Assembly (NCBI RefSeq): GCF_033025475.1
Contig: NZ_CP130322.1
Location: 2,795,001 to 2,859,000, forward strand
Source: Sphingomonas sp. C3-2
GTDB lineage: Bacteria; Pseudomonadota; Alphaproteobacteria; Sphingomonadales; Sphingomonadaceae
DNA: 64,000 nt
Reading direction: 5' to 3'
The notes under the pieces are model-generated. The model ran no database searches. It saw only the letters and a program-made list of their open reading frames with translations, and was not told where the DNA came from. Numbering within the stretch: position 1 is the stretch's first letter; the number at the start of each line of letters is the position of its first letter. Both the position numbers and the translations under genes were made by a program. Below, piece by piece: positions 24,315 through 34,121 of the stretch.

Positions 24315-26684
24315 TCAAGCTGCTTGTGCTAGGGGCGGGGCGGTACGAGCGACCACCGGTCGGAATACGATGCTGAGCGCCATGGCGTCGCTGTGACGGC
24401 CGATGGGGGGCTGGACGAGCATGATGCCATCGGCGGCGGTGCAGCGGAAAAGGCCCGGTGCGGTCTGCTCCATCGAATCATAGACGGGAATGGCGGGTAG
24501 CGAGCGGCCATTTTCCATGACATTTTCGACATGGACGAAACGGACTTCCTCGATCTGCACCCATTCATACAGGCGGCAGAGCTGCAGGCCGATCGTCAAC
24601 TGCGCGACACCGATCGGGATGAGCGCGTGATAATAGCCATCGGCGGTGGGATAGGCTTCGATGCTGGCGTTGCTGACCGATTTGCCGTCGGCGATCAGGA
24701 TCGGCAGGTCGATCTGGCCAGCGTCGAAATCGTGCTTGCGCAGATCAAGGCCGTAACGGCGTGATCCGAATAGGCTGAGATTGACGTGAATGCCCCGTTG
24801 CTGAAGCTCGCCGGGGAGGAACATGCTGTCGGAATTCTTGACGTAGAACAGTCCGCGACGGCGCATGCCTTCCTGCGCGGCGTCCAGATCGACAAGCGGC
24901 TGAGTGGCCTTGGTACCAAGGTTCACGTCGTGGCGGAAATGCTGGATCGCGCGGACTTCTTCGTCGGTAGGCAGCGAAAGGAAGCGCGACAGGATGGCGG
25001 CGCTGGCGCGACGACGGCTGGTGAAATCGTCCGACAGCGGCGGGCGCTTCATGCCCGGTGTTTCGCGGCGCGCGCGGATGAAGGACAGGCAGGCCTGCTG
25101 CACGACATCGCGGCAGGCGCTTTGGGCGCCCTTGATATCGGCGGCCTTGCGCACAGGTTTGCCGTCCTCGCGGTAATCGATCACCGATCCGTCGGCCACG
25201 GTGCAGAATTGCTCGACGATCGCGATCGATTCGCACAGCGCGCGCAGCGCGCGGTTGTCATAATCCGCCACGCTGAGGAAGCCGCGTTTGTTGAGACCCG
25301 ATGGGGTGGATTCACGCAGGATCAGATAACGACCGGCGACCGTCAGGTTCATCGCGCTTGTCAGCCGCGGTTCAACCCAGTTCTGGACCGAGCCGTTATA
25401 GCCGAGATCGACGAGCATCACCGCATCGCCCTGCGCCACGCCCTTGGTTGCGAGATAGGCGGCGAGCCTTTTGCCGAAACGCTCGGAGCGTGCCAAAATC
25501 TTGGCCTGCCAATCGTCCTGACGCATCCGTGCAAAAAACTTGCGGGCCCCGTCGCGTGACAGCTTGTCTGCTTCTTTGTCGGACAGGAGCATCTGGTGCG
25601 CCATCACCGAGGTCGGGATGTCGTGGATATTGGCTTCCAGATATTTGGCGATCGCATCGGCATCGACAAACCCCGCCGCTGTCGAGGTGAAGCGGCTGAG
25701 TTCGATCGCCGCGCAGCGTTCGGCGCGTTCGGGATAGCGCGTCAAAAAAGCCTGATGCGGCAAATATCCGTCACGCAGTAGGAACAGCAGCTTTACGGGC
25801 TTGCCGAGCGAAGCTTCGAGCGCATCGGCCTCTGCCGCGATCCATTCGGCGAAATCATTCATCACCGGCCCGAATACGTCATGGCCGAGCACATGATCGG
25901 GCGCGCTTTCCTCGCGCATGGCGATCTGGGCGCGGTGCGGTTGAAAGGCCGGGATCGAAACACGCGTGTCCGGATCCATCACGGTGGCGGCGACCGCTTC
26001 GAGACGCAGGCGGTTCTGGGTGCTGTCATCGAACTGGCGGATATGGACGGTGTTGATGCCGAGCGCTGACGGTGCGGTCTGATCCGCTGCCTTGTTATCG
26101 CCGACATGGAGGATCGCCTCGGGTGAAATCCCCAGTTCCGCCAAAACGGGTGCGAAAAGGCCGGCCGCCTTGGGCTTGCCGAACGCACTTGAACAGAAGA
26201 TCCGGTCGATCATCGCGGCAAGATCCTCTCCCCCGGCGCGTGCGATGAGCGTGCGGAGCTGGGATTCCGGCAAATAGGTGTCCGACACGATCACGACCTG
26301 AAGCCCGCGAGCCTTGGCGTCGGCGATCAGCGCGCAGGTCGGTGCGAAGGCGTAGCAGTGGCGCGCTTCGGCCTCGAGTTCGCGCTCGATGGCCGCTGCA
26401 CGTTCGGAGTCGTTCGCGTGCGGCATAAGCTGGGCATAGATTTCGTCGATCGTCACCTCGTCGCGCGCGTGGCGTACGGCGGCGAGCTTGCGCGCCTTGG
26501 CTTCGGCAAACTGACGTTCGGGAATGGCGCCCCCGGCAATGGGCAGATCGGCAAACACATCCACCGGGGCATTCACATTGCGCCAGATCAGCGTGTCGAA
26601 ACAGTCGAGCGACAGGATCTCGATGCCCGGCGCGGCATCCACCAGCAGGCTGGCCAGCGCATGCGGGCGAACGACATAATCCAT
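24315..26684 (-). CDS. Large HAD-superfamily protein (COG5610-like)
   Basis: This 789-residue protein has an N-terminal HAD domain: SLDCFDTLIWRN (nucleophile Asp27 and Asp30), VVIVSDTYLPESQL with the motif II serine, FGKPKAAGLF with the motif III lysine, and ILHVGDNKAADQ with the motif IV acids. After it comes a segment of about 300 residues with FLLRDGYLPHQAF and ELSRFTS, as in COG5610 proteins that sit in polysaccharide loci, and a C-terminal part that looks beta-rich. ATG 26684 is preceded by GGAG 9 bp upstream; ATGs at 26699 and 26726 are alternatives. It is coupled to the methyltransferase-like gene. A role in cell-surface carbohydrate assembly is inference. Confidence 0.72.
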   Translation of the reverse strand: MDYVVRPHALASLLVDAAPGIEILSLDCFDTLIWRNVNAPVDVFADLPIAGGAIPERQFAEAKARKLAAVRHARDEVTIDEIYAQLMPHANDSERAAAIERELEAEARHCYAFAPTCALIADAKARGLQVVIVSDTYLPESQLRTLIARAGGEDLAAMIDRIFCSSAFGKPKAAGLFAPVLAELGISPEAILHVGDNKAADQTAPSALGINTVHIRQFDDSTQNRLRLEAVAATVMDPDTRVSIPAFQPHRAQIAMREESAPDHVLGHDVFGPVMNDFAEWIAAEADALEASLGKPVKLLFLLRDGYLPHQAFLTRYPERAERCAAIELSRFTSTAAGFVDADAIAKYLEANIHDIPTSVMAHQMLLSDKEADKLSRDGARKFFARMRQDDWQAKILARSERFGKRLAAYLATKGVAQGDAVMLVDLGYNGSVQNWVEPRLTSAMNLTVAGRYLILRESTPSGLNKRGFLSVADYDNRALRALCESIAIVEQFCTVADGSVIDYREDGKPVRKAADIKGAQSACRDVVQQACLSFIRARRETPGMKRPPLSDDFTSRRRASAAILSRFLSLPTDEEVRAIQHFRHDVNLGTKATQPLVDLDAAQEGMRRRGLFYVKNSDSMFLPGELQQRGIHVNLSLFGSRRYGLDLRKHDFDAGQIDLPILIADGKSVSNASIEAYPTADGYYHALIPIGVAQLTIGLQLCRLYEWVQIEEVRFVHVENVMENGRSLPAIPVYDSMEQTAPGLFRCTAADGIMLVQPPIGRHSDAMALSIVFRPVVARTAPPLAQAA

Positions 26685-26827
26685 GATCCTGATCTCCATC
26701 CGATCGACATTGTCAAAGGACGGCATTCCTGTCGGACCATGCCGTCAGGCTTAATTTAGGATGAAAACCGGGGCGCAGGGCGATGCGGCGGAGATTTTTG
26801 GCAGGCCGTAGCGGCCGGGGATAGGAT

Positions 26828-26902
26828 GGTCCGTTGCCCTTGCAAGGGAGCGGGCAACGGACCGGTGCGGGCGGCCCAGAGGGAGTGGGGGGAGGCCGCC
26901 CG
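26828..26902. repeat. Two consecutive perfect inverted repeats
   Basis: The first stem pairs 26828-26839 with 26852-26863 (12 bp, GGTCCGTTGCCC). The second pairs 26868-26876 with 26894-26902 (9 bp, CGGGCGGCC). Only 4 bp separate the hairpins, and there is no T run on either side. They sit between the small gene and the HAD gene, immediately downstream of the small gene's stop. Confidence 0.75.
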
Positions 26903-26916
26903 TTTGGGTGTTGGCG

Positions 26917-27084
26917 TCAGTTGCAGCGCTTGCGCTGCGCGGCGTCGCGCCAGGGGGCTTCGTATAGATGCGCCACAAGCCGGTCGAAGGTGAACAGGAC
27001 ATCCTTCGTAAATGCCGAAAAACCTGTGGCAAGGTCATGCTGATGCTCGGCCCAGATGCGGCCTTCCAATTCATCGCGGGTCAT
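26917..27084 (-). CDS. Small hypothetical protein
   Basis: The predicted protein is 55 residues, starting MTRDELEGRIW and ending in a basic RDAAQRKRCN tail. Its middle (FSAFTKDVLFTFDRLVAHLYE) is amphipathic with several aromatic residues and no signal peptide or clear membrane helix. The frame is open upstream, but the extra part overlaps the start of the divergent LysR gene and reads poorly. The Shine-Dalgarno is weak. I do not recognise a family. It is transcribed divergently from the LysR gene and is followed at once by two stem-loops. Confidence 0.5.
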   Translation of the reverse strand: MTRDELEGRIWAEHQHDLATGFSAFTKDVLFTFDRLVAHLYEAPWRDAAQRKRCN

Positions 27085-27210
27085 GGCTTGGTTCCGGTCG
27101 TTCAGGGGGTGAAGCAAGGTCTTGGCTTGCCGCGTCGATATGCGCCGTGGGGCGCACCGATACCAACTAATCATTGGACGACATTCATAAGTAGAGCTTA
27201 TGATAAGGGC

Positions 27211-28158
27211 ATGCGTCGTATCCCGCCCCTTGCCGCCATTCGGGTTTTCGAAGCCGCCGCGCGTCATGAAAATTTCACAAAGGCGGCGGACGAGCTGGGG
27301 ATGACGCAGGCGGCCGTCAGTTATCAGGTGAAATTATTGGAAGAGCGGCTGGGGGCCGCGCTGTTCCACCGTGTCGGCCGGCAGGTGCAGCTGAGCGAAA
27401 CCGGACGGCGGATCGCGCCGATGGTGTCGGGGGCGTTCGATACGCTCGACGATGCGTTCGGCATTGCGCGCACCGATAGTGAGGCGGTGCTGACGATCAG
27501 TTGTTCGAACACCTTTGCCTCGAACTGGCTGGCGCTTCGGCTGGGCGGGTTTCAGATGCAGCGGCCGGGGCTTGCCGTGCGGCTCCACACCGCCGACCAT
27601 ATCGTCGACTTTGCGCGCGAGGAGGTCGATGTCGCCATCCGCAACAGCCCCGATCCCTGGCCGGGGCTGGTGTCGCATTTCCTGATGCGTGTGCCGATCC
27701 TGCCGCTTGCCAGCCCGGCCTTCCTCGCAAAGCATCCCCCCGTCGCGACGCCCGCGGATGTGATGGCGCTGCCGCGCCTGTCGCCCGACGACGTGTGGTG
27801 GGATCAATGGCTCGATGCCGTGGGCGGAGGCGCGCGGCGACAGCGAACAGCCACGGGGCTGCGTCTCGATTCGCAGATTCTGGAGGGCAATGCCGCGATT
27901 GCCGGGCAGGGGGTGGCGGTGATCAATCCCGCAATGTGGCTGCCCGAACTGCGCTCGGGCCGGCTGGTCGCGCCGATCGATGCGGTCGCTTATGGCCGCC
28001 GGCATTTCTGGCTGGTCTATCCCGAATATCGTCGCCACGCGCCCAAGGTGCGGGCGTTTCGCGATTGGTTGCTTGGCGAAATGGAAAAGGATGCGGCGAC
28101 CGACGAATATGGGTGTTTTACAGGGCCGGTGGAAACGGCCGCATCGCCGCGCAGTTGA
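27211..28158 (+). CDS. LysR-family transcriptional regulator, GcvA-like
   Basis: This 315-residue protein has an N-terminal winged helix-turn-helix (PPLAAIRVFEAAARHENFT, then KAADELGMTQAAVSYQVKLLE) and a LysR substrate-binding domain from about residue 90. The motif order and the AAARHxNFTKAADEL phrase are those of the GcvA subgroup, which includes beta-lactamase and glycine-cleavage regulators. The start is ATG 27211; the open frame extends upstream but loses homology. LysR proteins commonly act on a divergent neighbour, here the small gene at 26917. The effector is unknown. Confidence 0.88.
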   Translation: MRRIPPLAAIRVFEAAARHENFTKAADELGMTQAAVSYQVKLLEERLGAALFHRVGRQVQLSETGRRIAPMVSGAFDTLDDAFGIARTDSEAVLTISCSNTFASNWLALRLGGFQMQRPGLAVRLHTADHIVDFAREEVDVAIRNSPDPWPGLVSHFLMRVPILPLASPAFLAKHPPVATPADVMALPRLSPDDVWWDQWLDAVGGGARRQRTATGLRLDSQILEGNAAIAGQGVAVINPAMWLPELRSGRLVAPIDAVAYGRRHFWLVYPEYRRHAPKVRAFRDWLLGEMEKDAATDEYGCFTGPVETAASPRS

Positions 28159-28313
28159 GAGGATCGCGCAGCGATGCGACCACGCTGATCAACTTGTGTG
28201 CTATTGAAATAGTACGCCCCGGTCAAGCGCCGAAGCGACGGCCCGAGCCATCCCGTGAAACGAATCGGAAACGGCCCCTCGCCACCGGAAATCCGCCCTG
28301 CTACTGATAGGGA

Positions 28314-30560
28314 ATGGCAACAGATTTTACCGATCCCTTCGACCAGATCATCGATGCCCCGTTCGATAGCGCCCTGTCCGAGCGCTATCTTGTCTATGCA
28401 TTGTCGACGATCACGGCACGCTCGCTTCCGGATGTGCGCGACGGTCTGAAGCCGGTGCATCGGCGGCTGCTCTGGGCGATGCGGTTGCTGAAGCTCGATC
28501 CCAGTGCCGGGTACAAGAAATGCGCGCGCGTCGTCGGCGATGTGATCGGCAAATACCACCCGCATGGCGACCAGTCGGTCTATGACGCGATGGTCCGCCT
28601 CGCGCAGACATTCTCGTTGCGCTACCCGCTGGTCGACGGGCAGGGCAATTTCGGCAATGTCGACGGCGATAACGCCGCGGCCATGCGCTATACCGAGGCG
28701 CGGCTGACGGCGGCGGCGAACGACCTGATGGCCGGACTCGACGAAGGCACGGTCGATTTCCGGCTGACCTATAATGGTGAGGAGGAAGAGCCCGAGATCT
28801 TCCCCGGTCTGTTCCCCAATCTGCTCGCCAATGGCGCCAGCGGCATTGCGGTGGGCATGGCAACCTCGATCCCGCCGCACAATGTGGCCGAGCTGATCGA
28901 TGCATCGATGCTGCTGGTCGACCAGCCCGAGGTCGATGACGCGCAATTGCTGCAATTTGTGCAGGGCCCCGATTTCCCGACCGGCGGCGTGGTGGTGGAC
29001 AGCGCATCTGCGATTGCCGAGGCCTATGCCACGGGGCGCGGTGGTTTCCGCGTCCGCTCGCGCTGGGAAAAGCAGGATGAGGGGCGCGGCACCTGGGTCG
29101 CGGTGATCACCGAAATTCCCTATCAGGTCCAGAAATCGAAGCTGATCGAGCAGATCGCGCATCTGATCTCGGAAAAGAAGCTGCCGATCCTCGCCGATAT
29201 TCGCGACGAATCCGACGAACAGATCCGCATCGTCCTCGAACCGCGCAGCCGCACGGTCGAACCCGACATGCTGATGGAAAGCCTGTTCCGGCTGACCGAC
29301 CTCGAAACGCGCGTGTCGCTCAACCTCAACGTGCTCGACGCCAACCGCACGCCGCGCGTGATGAGCCTGAAGGAAGTGCTCGTCGCGTGGCTGCAGCACC
29401 AGATCGAGGTGCTGGTGCGCCGCTCGCAGCACCGGCTTGCGCGGATCGACGACCGGATCGAGCTGCTCGATGGCTATCTGGTCGCCTATCTCAACCTCGA
29501 CCGGGTGATCGAGATCATCCGCACCGAGGATGAACCCAAGCAAGTGATGATGGCCGAATTTGGGCTGACCGACCGACAGGCCGAGGCGATCCTCAACATG
29601 CGGCTGCGCTCTCTGCGCCGGCTTGAGGAAATGGAAATTCGCAAGGAGCGCGATACGCTCGACGCCGAACGCAAGACGCTGGCGGCGCTGATCGACAGCC
29701 CGGCGCGTCAGCGCACCCAGCTGAAGCGCGATCTGGCCAAGGTGCGCGAACGCTATGGCCCCGAAACCGCGATCGGGCGCCGCCGCACGCTGATCGAGGA
29801 AGCCGCGCCCGCGCGTGAAATCCCGTTGGAAGCCATGGTCGAGCGCGAGCCGATCACCGTCATCATGTCGCAACGCGGCTGGATCCGCGCGATGAAGGGG
29901 CATAACGACCTTGCCTCGGCGGATGCCGCCAAGTTCAAGGAAGGCGACGGCCCGGCCTTTGCCTTCCACGCGCAGACGACCGACAAGATCCTGCTCGCCG
30001 CCGACAATGGCCGTTTCTATACGCTCGCGGCGGACAAGCTGCCCGGCGGGCGCGGTTTTGGTGAGCCGGTGCGCCTGATGATCGATATCGATGCCGAAAC
30101 CGGGATCATCGCACTGATGCCCGCCACCCAGGGCAAGCTGCTGCTCGCTTCGTCGGACGGGCGTGGGTTTGTGGCGGCGATGAGCGACGCGATTGCCGAA
30201 ACCCGCAAGGGCAAGCAACTTGTCAATGTGCGCCCCGGTGCGCGGCTCAAGATCATCCGCGAAATTCCGGCAGAGGCCGATTATGTCGCGGTGATCGGCG
30301 ATAACCGCAAGCTCGTCGTCTTCCCGATCGGCGAGCTGCCCGAAATGGCGCGCGGGCAGGGCGTCACGCTGCAGCGTTACCGCGATGGCGGGCTTTCCGA
30401 CGCGATTGCCTTCCGGTTCGAGGAGGGGCTTAGCTGGACGATGGGCGGTGAAACCGGCCGGACGCGCACCGAAGCGGACCTGACGCCGTGGCGCGTGGCG
30501 CGCGGTGCTGCGGGCCGCATGCCGCCTACGGGTTTCCCGAGAAACAATCGTTTCGGCTGA
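28314..30560 (+). CDS. parC: DNA topoisomerase IV subunit A
   Basis: This 748-residue protein has the length and motifs of alphaproteobacterial Par[21 protein letters not shown], then [35 protein letters not shown] and the catalytic Tyr126 in [11 protein letters not shown]-terminal beta-pinwheel follows. With ParE (encoded at 53.7-55.7 kb) it decatenates daughter chromosomes. In ungapped alignment with E. coli ParC the quinolone-contact positions Ser80 and Glu84 are Gln87 and Asp91 here. It is monocistronic; the next gene starts 47 bp on. GyrA is less likely because the GyrA-specific C-terminal box is not seen. Confidence 0.95.
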   Translation: MATDFTDPFDQIIDAPFDSALSERYLVYALSTITARSLPDVRDGLKPVHRRLLWAMRLLKLDPSAGYKKCARVVGDVIGKYHPHGDQSVYDAMVRLAQTFSLRYPLVDGQGNFGNVDGDNAAAMRYTEARLTAAANDLMAGLDEGTVDFRLTYNGEEEEPEIFPGLFPNLLANGASGIAVGMATSIPPHNVAELIDASMLLVDQPEVDDAQLLQFVQGPDFPTGGVVVDSASAIAEAYATGRGGFRVRSRWEKQDEGRGTWVAVITEIPYQVQKSKLIEQIAHLISEKKLPILADIRDESDEQIRIVLEPRSRTVEPDMLMESLFRLTDLETRVSLNLNVLDANRTPRVMSLKEVLVAWLQHQIEVLVRRSQHRLARIDDRIELLDGYLVAYLNLDRVIEIIRTEDEPKQVMMAEFGLTDRQAEAILNMRLRSLRRLEEMEIRKERDTLDAERKTLAALIDSPARQRTQLKRDLAKVRERYGPETAIGRRRTLIEEAAPAREIPLEAMVEREPITVIMSQRGWIRAMKGHNDLASADAAKFKEGDGPAFAFHAQTTDKILLAADNGRFYTLAADKLPGGRGFGEPVRLMIDIDAETGIIALMPATQGKLLLASSDGRGFVAAMSDAIAETRKGKQLVNVRPGARLKIIREIPAEADYVAVIGDNRKLVVFPIGELPEMARGQGVTLQRYRDGGLSDAIAFRFEEGLSWTMGGETGRTRTEADLTPWRVARGAAGRMPPTGFPRNNRFG

Positions 30561-30607
30561 ACGGATCGTTTCACGGATCGTTAACCAGCCCCCCTTAACC
30601 CGGGTGC

Positions 30608-32335
30608 ATGCCTTCCGTAGCCGATCCGCAATTGCCCGAAGACGCGCGCACGCAGGATCATCCGATTCTGGAGCATCTGCCGCACTTCATCGCGGCGCGG
30701 CAGCATTATCTTGATGCGCTTCCCATCGCCGCCGCCGTCATTCGCAGCGGTGTCGCGGGGCGCTCGATCGAATGCAGCAATACGGTTTTCAAGCATTTCG
30801 AAAAGCCGCTCCAGCCGCGTGCGCGCAAGCCGCTGCTGATCCTTGACCGCAACGGGCTTGGCGCGCGCGTTGACGCATTCCTGCAAGGCGCGGCCCCCGA
30901 TGCCGAGTTTCAGTGGCGCGACGGGGACGAGATTGGCGGGCGCCATTTCACGGTGCGTCTCGCCCGGTTGATGGACCGCGACGGACAGGGGCCGCGCTGC
31001 ATGATGTCGCTCATCGACCGCACCGCCGAGATGCTAACCCAGCAGAGCCTGCGCCGCGAAATGCTGTCGGACAGCCTGACGGGGCTGAGGAACCGTGCGG
31101 GCTTTACCGAGATGGTCGAGCAGATGGCGGGCGAGGATGAGCGCAATTTCGCGGTTCTGATCGTCGATCTCGTCCGGTTCAGCCGGATCAACGAATATAT
31201 CGGCCCAATGGCGGGCGATGAACTGATCATCACGGTGGCCCGGCGGCTGACCCAGGCGCTGCGTGCGGGCGACGGACTCGCCCGGCTGGGCGGCGACGAG
31301 TTCGGCATGCTGATCCGCCTGCACGACGGCAAGGACGATGCGGTGCAGGTGGCGCAGCGTATCCAGAGCGTGCTGGGCGCGCCCTTTCGCCTGTCGGAAC
31401 TGGAAATCAGTGTCGAATGCTCGATCGGCTGCGCGGTGATGGAGGACACGGGCGATGTCGAAAAGCTCGTTCGCAGCGCCCAGTTCGCACTGAAGCGCGC
31501 AAAGGAAACCGGCGAGATAGAGGTGTATCAGCCGACCACCTTCAACATGGCGCGCAGGCGTTTCAGCCTTGAAACCGCACTGCGCCGCGCGGTGGACAAT
31601 GGCGAGCTCCATCTCGCCTTCCAGCCGCTCGTTGACCTTGCGACCGACCGTGTTTCGGGGTTCGAGGCGCTGGCGCGGTGGGAGCATCCCGAACAGGGCG
31701 AGATCACACCGGCTGACTTTATTCCCGTGGCCGAGGAATCGGGGCTGATCGTTCCGCTCGGCCGCTGGGCGCTGGGCGAGGCGGCGCGCACGCTTGCCGC
31801 ATGGGATGTCCGTGCGAATGCCCCGGTGCCGGTGAAGATGAGCGTCAACCTCTCCGCCATTCAGCTTTCGCGCGACGATATCGCGCAGGTGGTGGGGCAG
31901 GAACTTGGCAGGGCCGGGATCGAGGGACGGCGCTTCACGCTCGAACTCACCGAAAGCGCGGTGATTGCCGATCCCGAACGCGCGGTCGCGGTGCTCGATT
32001 CGCTGAAGGAACTCAACACCACGCTGGCGATGGACGATTTCGGCACCGGCTATTCAAGCCTGGCCTATCTCCAGCGCCTGCCGATCGACATATTGAAGAT
32101 CGACCGCAGCTTCATCACCGGCATGCTGGAAGATCGCAACAAGGTTGCCATCGTCCGCGCGGTGCTGTCGTTGGCCGACGCGCTCGGCATGAAGACGACG
32201 GCGGAGGGGATCGAGACGGTCGAACTCTCGCGCACGCTGGCGGCGCTTGGCTGCGCGATGGGGCAGGGCTTTTACTATTCCTGCCCGCTCGATGCCGACG
32301 CCGCCTATGCCTATTGGCGCGCGTCCAACAGCTGA
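30608..32335 (+). CDS. GGDEF-EAL cyclic-di-GMP turnover protein
   Basis: This 575-residue cytoplasmic protein has a PAS-like N-terminal sensory region (about 25-140) without membrane segments. A GGDEF domain follows with an intact LARLGGDEFGML motif (228-232) and an RxxD inhibitory site at 219-222, five residues upstream. The EAL domain has GFEALARWEH (353-355), NLSAIQL, ELTESAV, DDFGTGYSSLAYL and KIDRSFI all in place. Both activities, synthesis and hydrolysis of c-di-GMP, appear possible from the conserved residues. Its last 25 bp overlap the convergent CCA transferase gene. The signal it senses is unknown. Confidence 0.95.
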   Translation: MPSVADPQLPEDARTQDHPILEHLPHFIAARQHYLDALPIAAAVIRSGVAGRSIECSNTVFKHFEKPLQPRARKPLLILDRNGLGARVDAFLQGAAPDAEFQWRDGDEIGGRHFTVRLARLMDRDGQGPRCMMSLIDRTAEMLTQQSLRREMLSDSLTGLRNRAGFTEMVEQMAGEDERNFAVLIVDLVRFSRINEYIGPMAGDELIITVARRLTQALRAGDGLARLGGDEFGMLIRLHDGKDDAVQVAQRIQSVLGAPFRLSELEISVECSIGCAVMEDTGDVEKLVRSAQFALKRAKETGEIEVYQPTTFNMARRRFSLETALRRAVDNGELHLAFQPLVDLATDRVSGFEALARWEHPEQGEITPADFIPVAEESGLIVPLGRWALGEAARTLAAWDVRANAPVPVKMSVNLSAIQLSRDDIAQVVGQELGRAGIEGRRFTLELTESAVIADPERAVAVLDSLKELNTTLAMDDFGTGYSSLAYLQRLPIDILKIDRSFITGMLEDRNKVAIVRAVLSLADALGMKTTAEGIETVELSRTLAALGCAMGQGFYYSCPLDADAAYAYWRASNS

Positions 32336-33519
32336 CCGACCACTTCGTCGGCAATCGCGTTCACCCGTTCGGGGCCCGGAAAATCCTCGTCGATCCAGCG
32401 GCGTTCCACCGTTTGCAGCGCCTTGGCGACGACGGGGCCGGCGCTGAGCCCGCGTTCCACCAGCGAACCGCCGCCCAGCGGCAGCTTGGGCCGTTCGCTG
32501 GCGCGAATGCGCGTCAGCGCGGCGGCGATCACGTCGCCTTCGGCGTCGGAAAGGAGTAACCGGTCGGCGCTCGATTCCGGCCCCCAACGATAGAGCATTT
32601 CCATCGGCCCGGCAGTGTTGGGCGTCAGCGCGGTGCCGATCCGCTTGCGCTGGGCATTGGAAAGGCGCAGCCGCGCGGCGATGTCGTCGGCGGGGCCGGT
32701 ATCCTGCGGGGCGAGCGCGATCAGCCGACGCAGTGGATCGGGCGCGGTGGTGGTGCGCGCCTCGTTGGCGAGCAGCTGTTCGAGCCGGACCAGTGATGTC
32801 GCATCGATTTCGGGAATGACCGCCGAGAAAATGCCGAGTTCGAGCATCAGCGCGATGGTGGGCGCCGGATTGGGCAGCGCGAGCAGCTTCAGCAGTTCGT
32901 CGGCGATCCGTTCGCGCGAAAGCGCCATCAGGTCGCGCGAACGCGCGCGGCAGGCGTCGACCGCCTCGGCGTCGGCGCTGCCCTTGCCGAAGCGGGCATG
33001 GAAGCGGAAGAAGCGCAGGATGCGCAGATGATCCTCGGCGATCCGTGTCAGCGCGTCGCCGATGAAGCGGACATGGTGCGCCGCCAGATCGTCCATGCCG
33101 CCGAAAAAGTCGTGGATCTCGCCGGTCAGCGGATCGGCATAGAGCGCGTTGATCGTGAAATCGCGGCGGGCGGCATCCTCGCGCCAGTCGTCGGAAAAGG
33201 CGACCGTGGCGCGGCGGCCATCGGTTGAGACGTCGCGGCGCAGCGTCGTCACCTCGACCGGGCCATCCTTCAGGATCGCCGTCACCGTGCCGTGTTCGAT
33301 GCCGGTGGGGATCGCCTTGATCCCCGCCTTGCGCAGCCTTTTCATCACGTCGTCGGGCATCAGCCGGGTGGCGATGTCGACATCCTGCACATCGAGCCCC
33401 AGCAGCGTATCGCGCACCGCGCCGCCGACGAAGCGCGACAGCCCTTCGCCTGCGCCGAGCGCGCCGAGCAACGCATCCATGCCCTCGCGCGTGCGCCATC
33501 CCGCCTCCGGCAAAATCAA
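32311..33519 (-). CDS. CCA tRNA nucleotidyltransferase / poly(A) polymerase family
   Basis: This 402-residue class II nucleotidyltransferase shows RFVGGAVRDTLLGLDVQDVDIAT with the metal-binding DxD, RRDFTINALY, and the RFIGDALTRIAEDHLRILR segment. It adds or repairs the 3' CCA end of tRNA; a PcnB role is less likely given the short C-terminus. TTG 33519 was chosen because it overlaps the Nudix stop as TTGA and gives the family-length N-terminus; the next ATG (33480) would cut into the first strand. It ends 25 bp inside the convergent GGDEF-EAL gene. It is last in the chain DUF1285-Nudix-CCA, which shares overlapping stops and starts. Confidence 0.9.
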   Translation of the reverse strand: MILPEAGWRTREGMDALLGALGAGEGLSRFVGGAVRDTLLGLDVQDVDIATRLMPDDVMKRLRKAGIKAIPTGIEHGTVTAILKDGPVEVTTLRRDVSTDGRRATVAFSDDWREDAARRDFTINALYADPLTGEIHDFFGGMDDLAAHHVRFIGDALTRIAEDHLRILRFFRFHARFGKGSADAEAVDACRARSRDLMALSRERIADELLKLLALPNPAPTIALMLELGIFSAVIPEIDATSLVRLEQLLANEARTTTAPDPLRRLIALAPQDTGPADDIAARLRLSNAQRKRIGTALTPNTAGPMEMLYRWGPESSADRLLLSDAEGDVIAAALTRIRASERPKLPLGGGSLVERGLSAGPVVAKALQTVERRWIDEDFPGPERVNAIADEVVGQLLDARQ

Positions 33520-34121
33520 GCCGCCCAAATGATCCTCCGACCCAGATTGACAATCATGGCCGCCGTCGCACCCCAGATGCGGCGGCCTCCATAGGTGATT
33601 TCGTAATAATGGCGCTCGCGGCCCTGCCATTCGACCGCCTGTTCGATATGGTTGCCCGGTTCCAGCAGGAACGACAAGGGCACCTCGAACCAGTCGGAAA
33701 CCTCGGCGGCATTGGCGCGCAGCGGCAGATCGGGCTGGACCACGCCGACAACGGGCGTGACGTGATAGCCGGTGATCGTACGATACCGGTCTATCGTGCC
33801 GATGACGGTCACCGCATCGCGCGGCATGGCGATTTCCTCTTCGGCCTCGCGCAGCGCGGTGTGGACCAGATCGACGTCTTCCGGATCGACCCGCCCGCCC
33901 GGAAAGGCGATCTGCCCGGCATGGTGCCGCATTGTCTTGGGCCGCTGGGTCAGGATCACGCCCGGATCGGGCCGGTCGGTGATCGCGATCAGCACGGCGG
34001 CGGGCACATAGACCTCGCGCGCGTCGAGGATATCGTCGGCATTGTCGCCGGTCAGCAGGATCGGTTCCTGATCATGGCCGCGTTCCAGCGCGCGGCGGAC
34101 CTGTTCGACAAGTGTCGTCAT
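33516..34121 (-). CDS. Nudix hydrolase, CoA pyrophosphatase type
   Basis: This 201-residue protein has the CoA-pyrophosphatase signature LTQRPKTMRHHAGQIAFPGG before the Nudix box (GGRVDPEDVDLVHTALREA, then EEEI). Members hydrolyse CoA and oxidised CoA to phosphopantetheine and ADP. The start overlaps the DUF1285 stop by 4 bp (ATGA), and its stop overlaps the CCA transferase start. The same trio occurs in other Alphaproteobacteria, which supports co-transcription. Confidence 0.9.
   Translation of the reverse strand: MTTLVEQVRRALERGHDQEPILLTGDNADDILDAREVYVPAAVLIAITDRPDPGVILTQRPKTMRHHAGQIAFPGGRVDPEDVDLVHTALREAEEEIAMPRDAVTVIGTIDRYRTITGYHVTPVVGVVQPDLPLRANAAEVSDWFEVPLSFLLEPGNHIEQAVEWQGRERHYYEITYGGRRIWGATAAMIVNLGRRIIWAA

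Noticed and set aside
28017-30218. A 733-residue open frame antisense to parC
   Set aside because: It covers a clear ParC gene in the opposite direction, with no ribosome site or recognisable motif.
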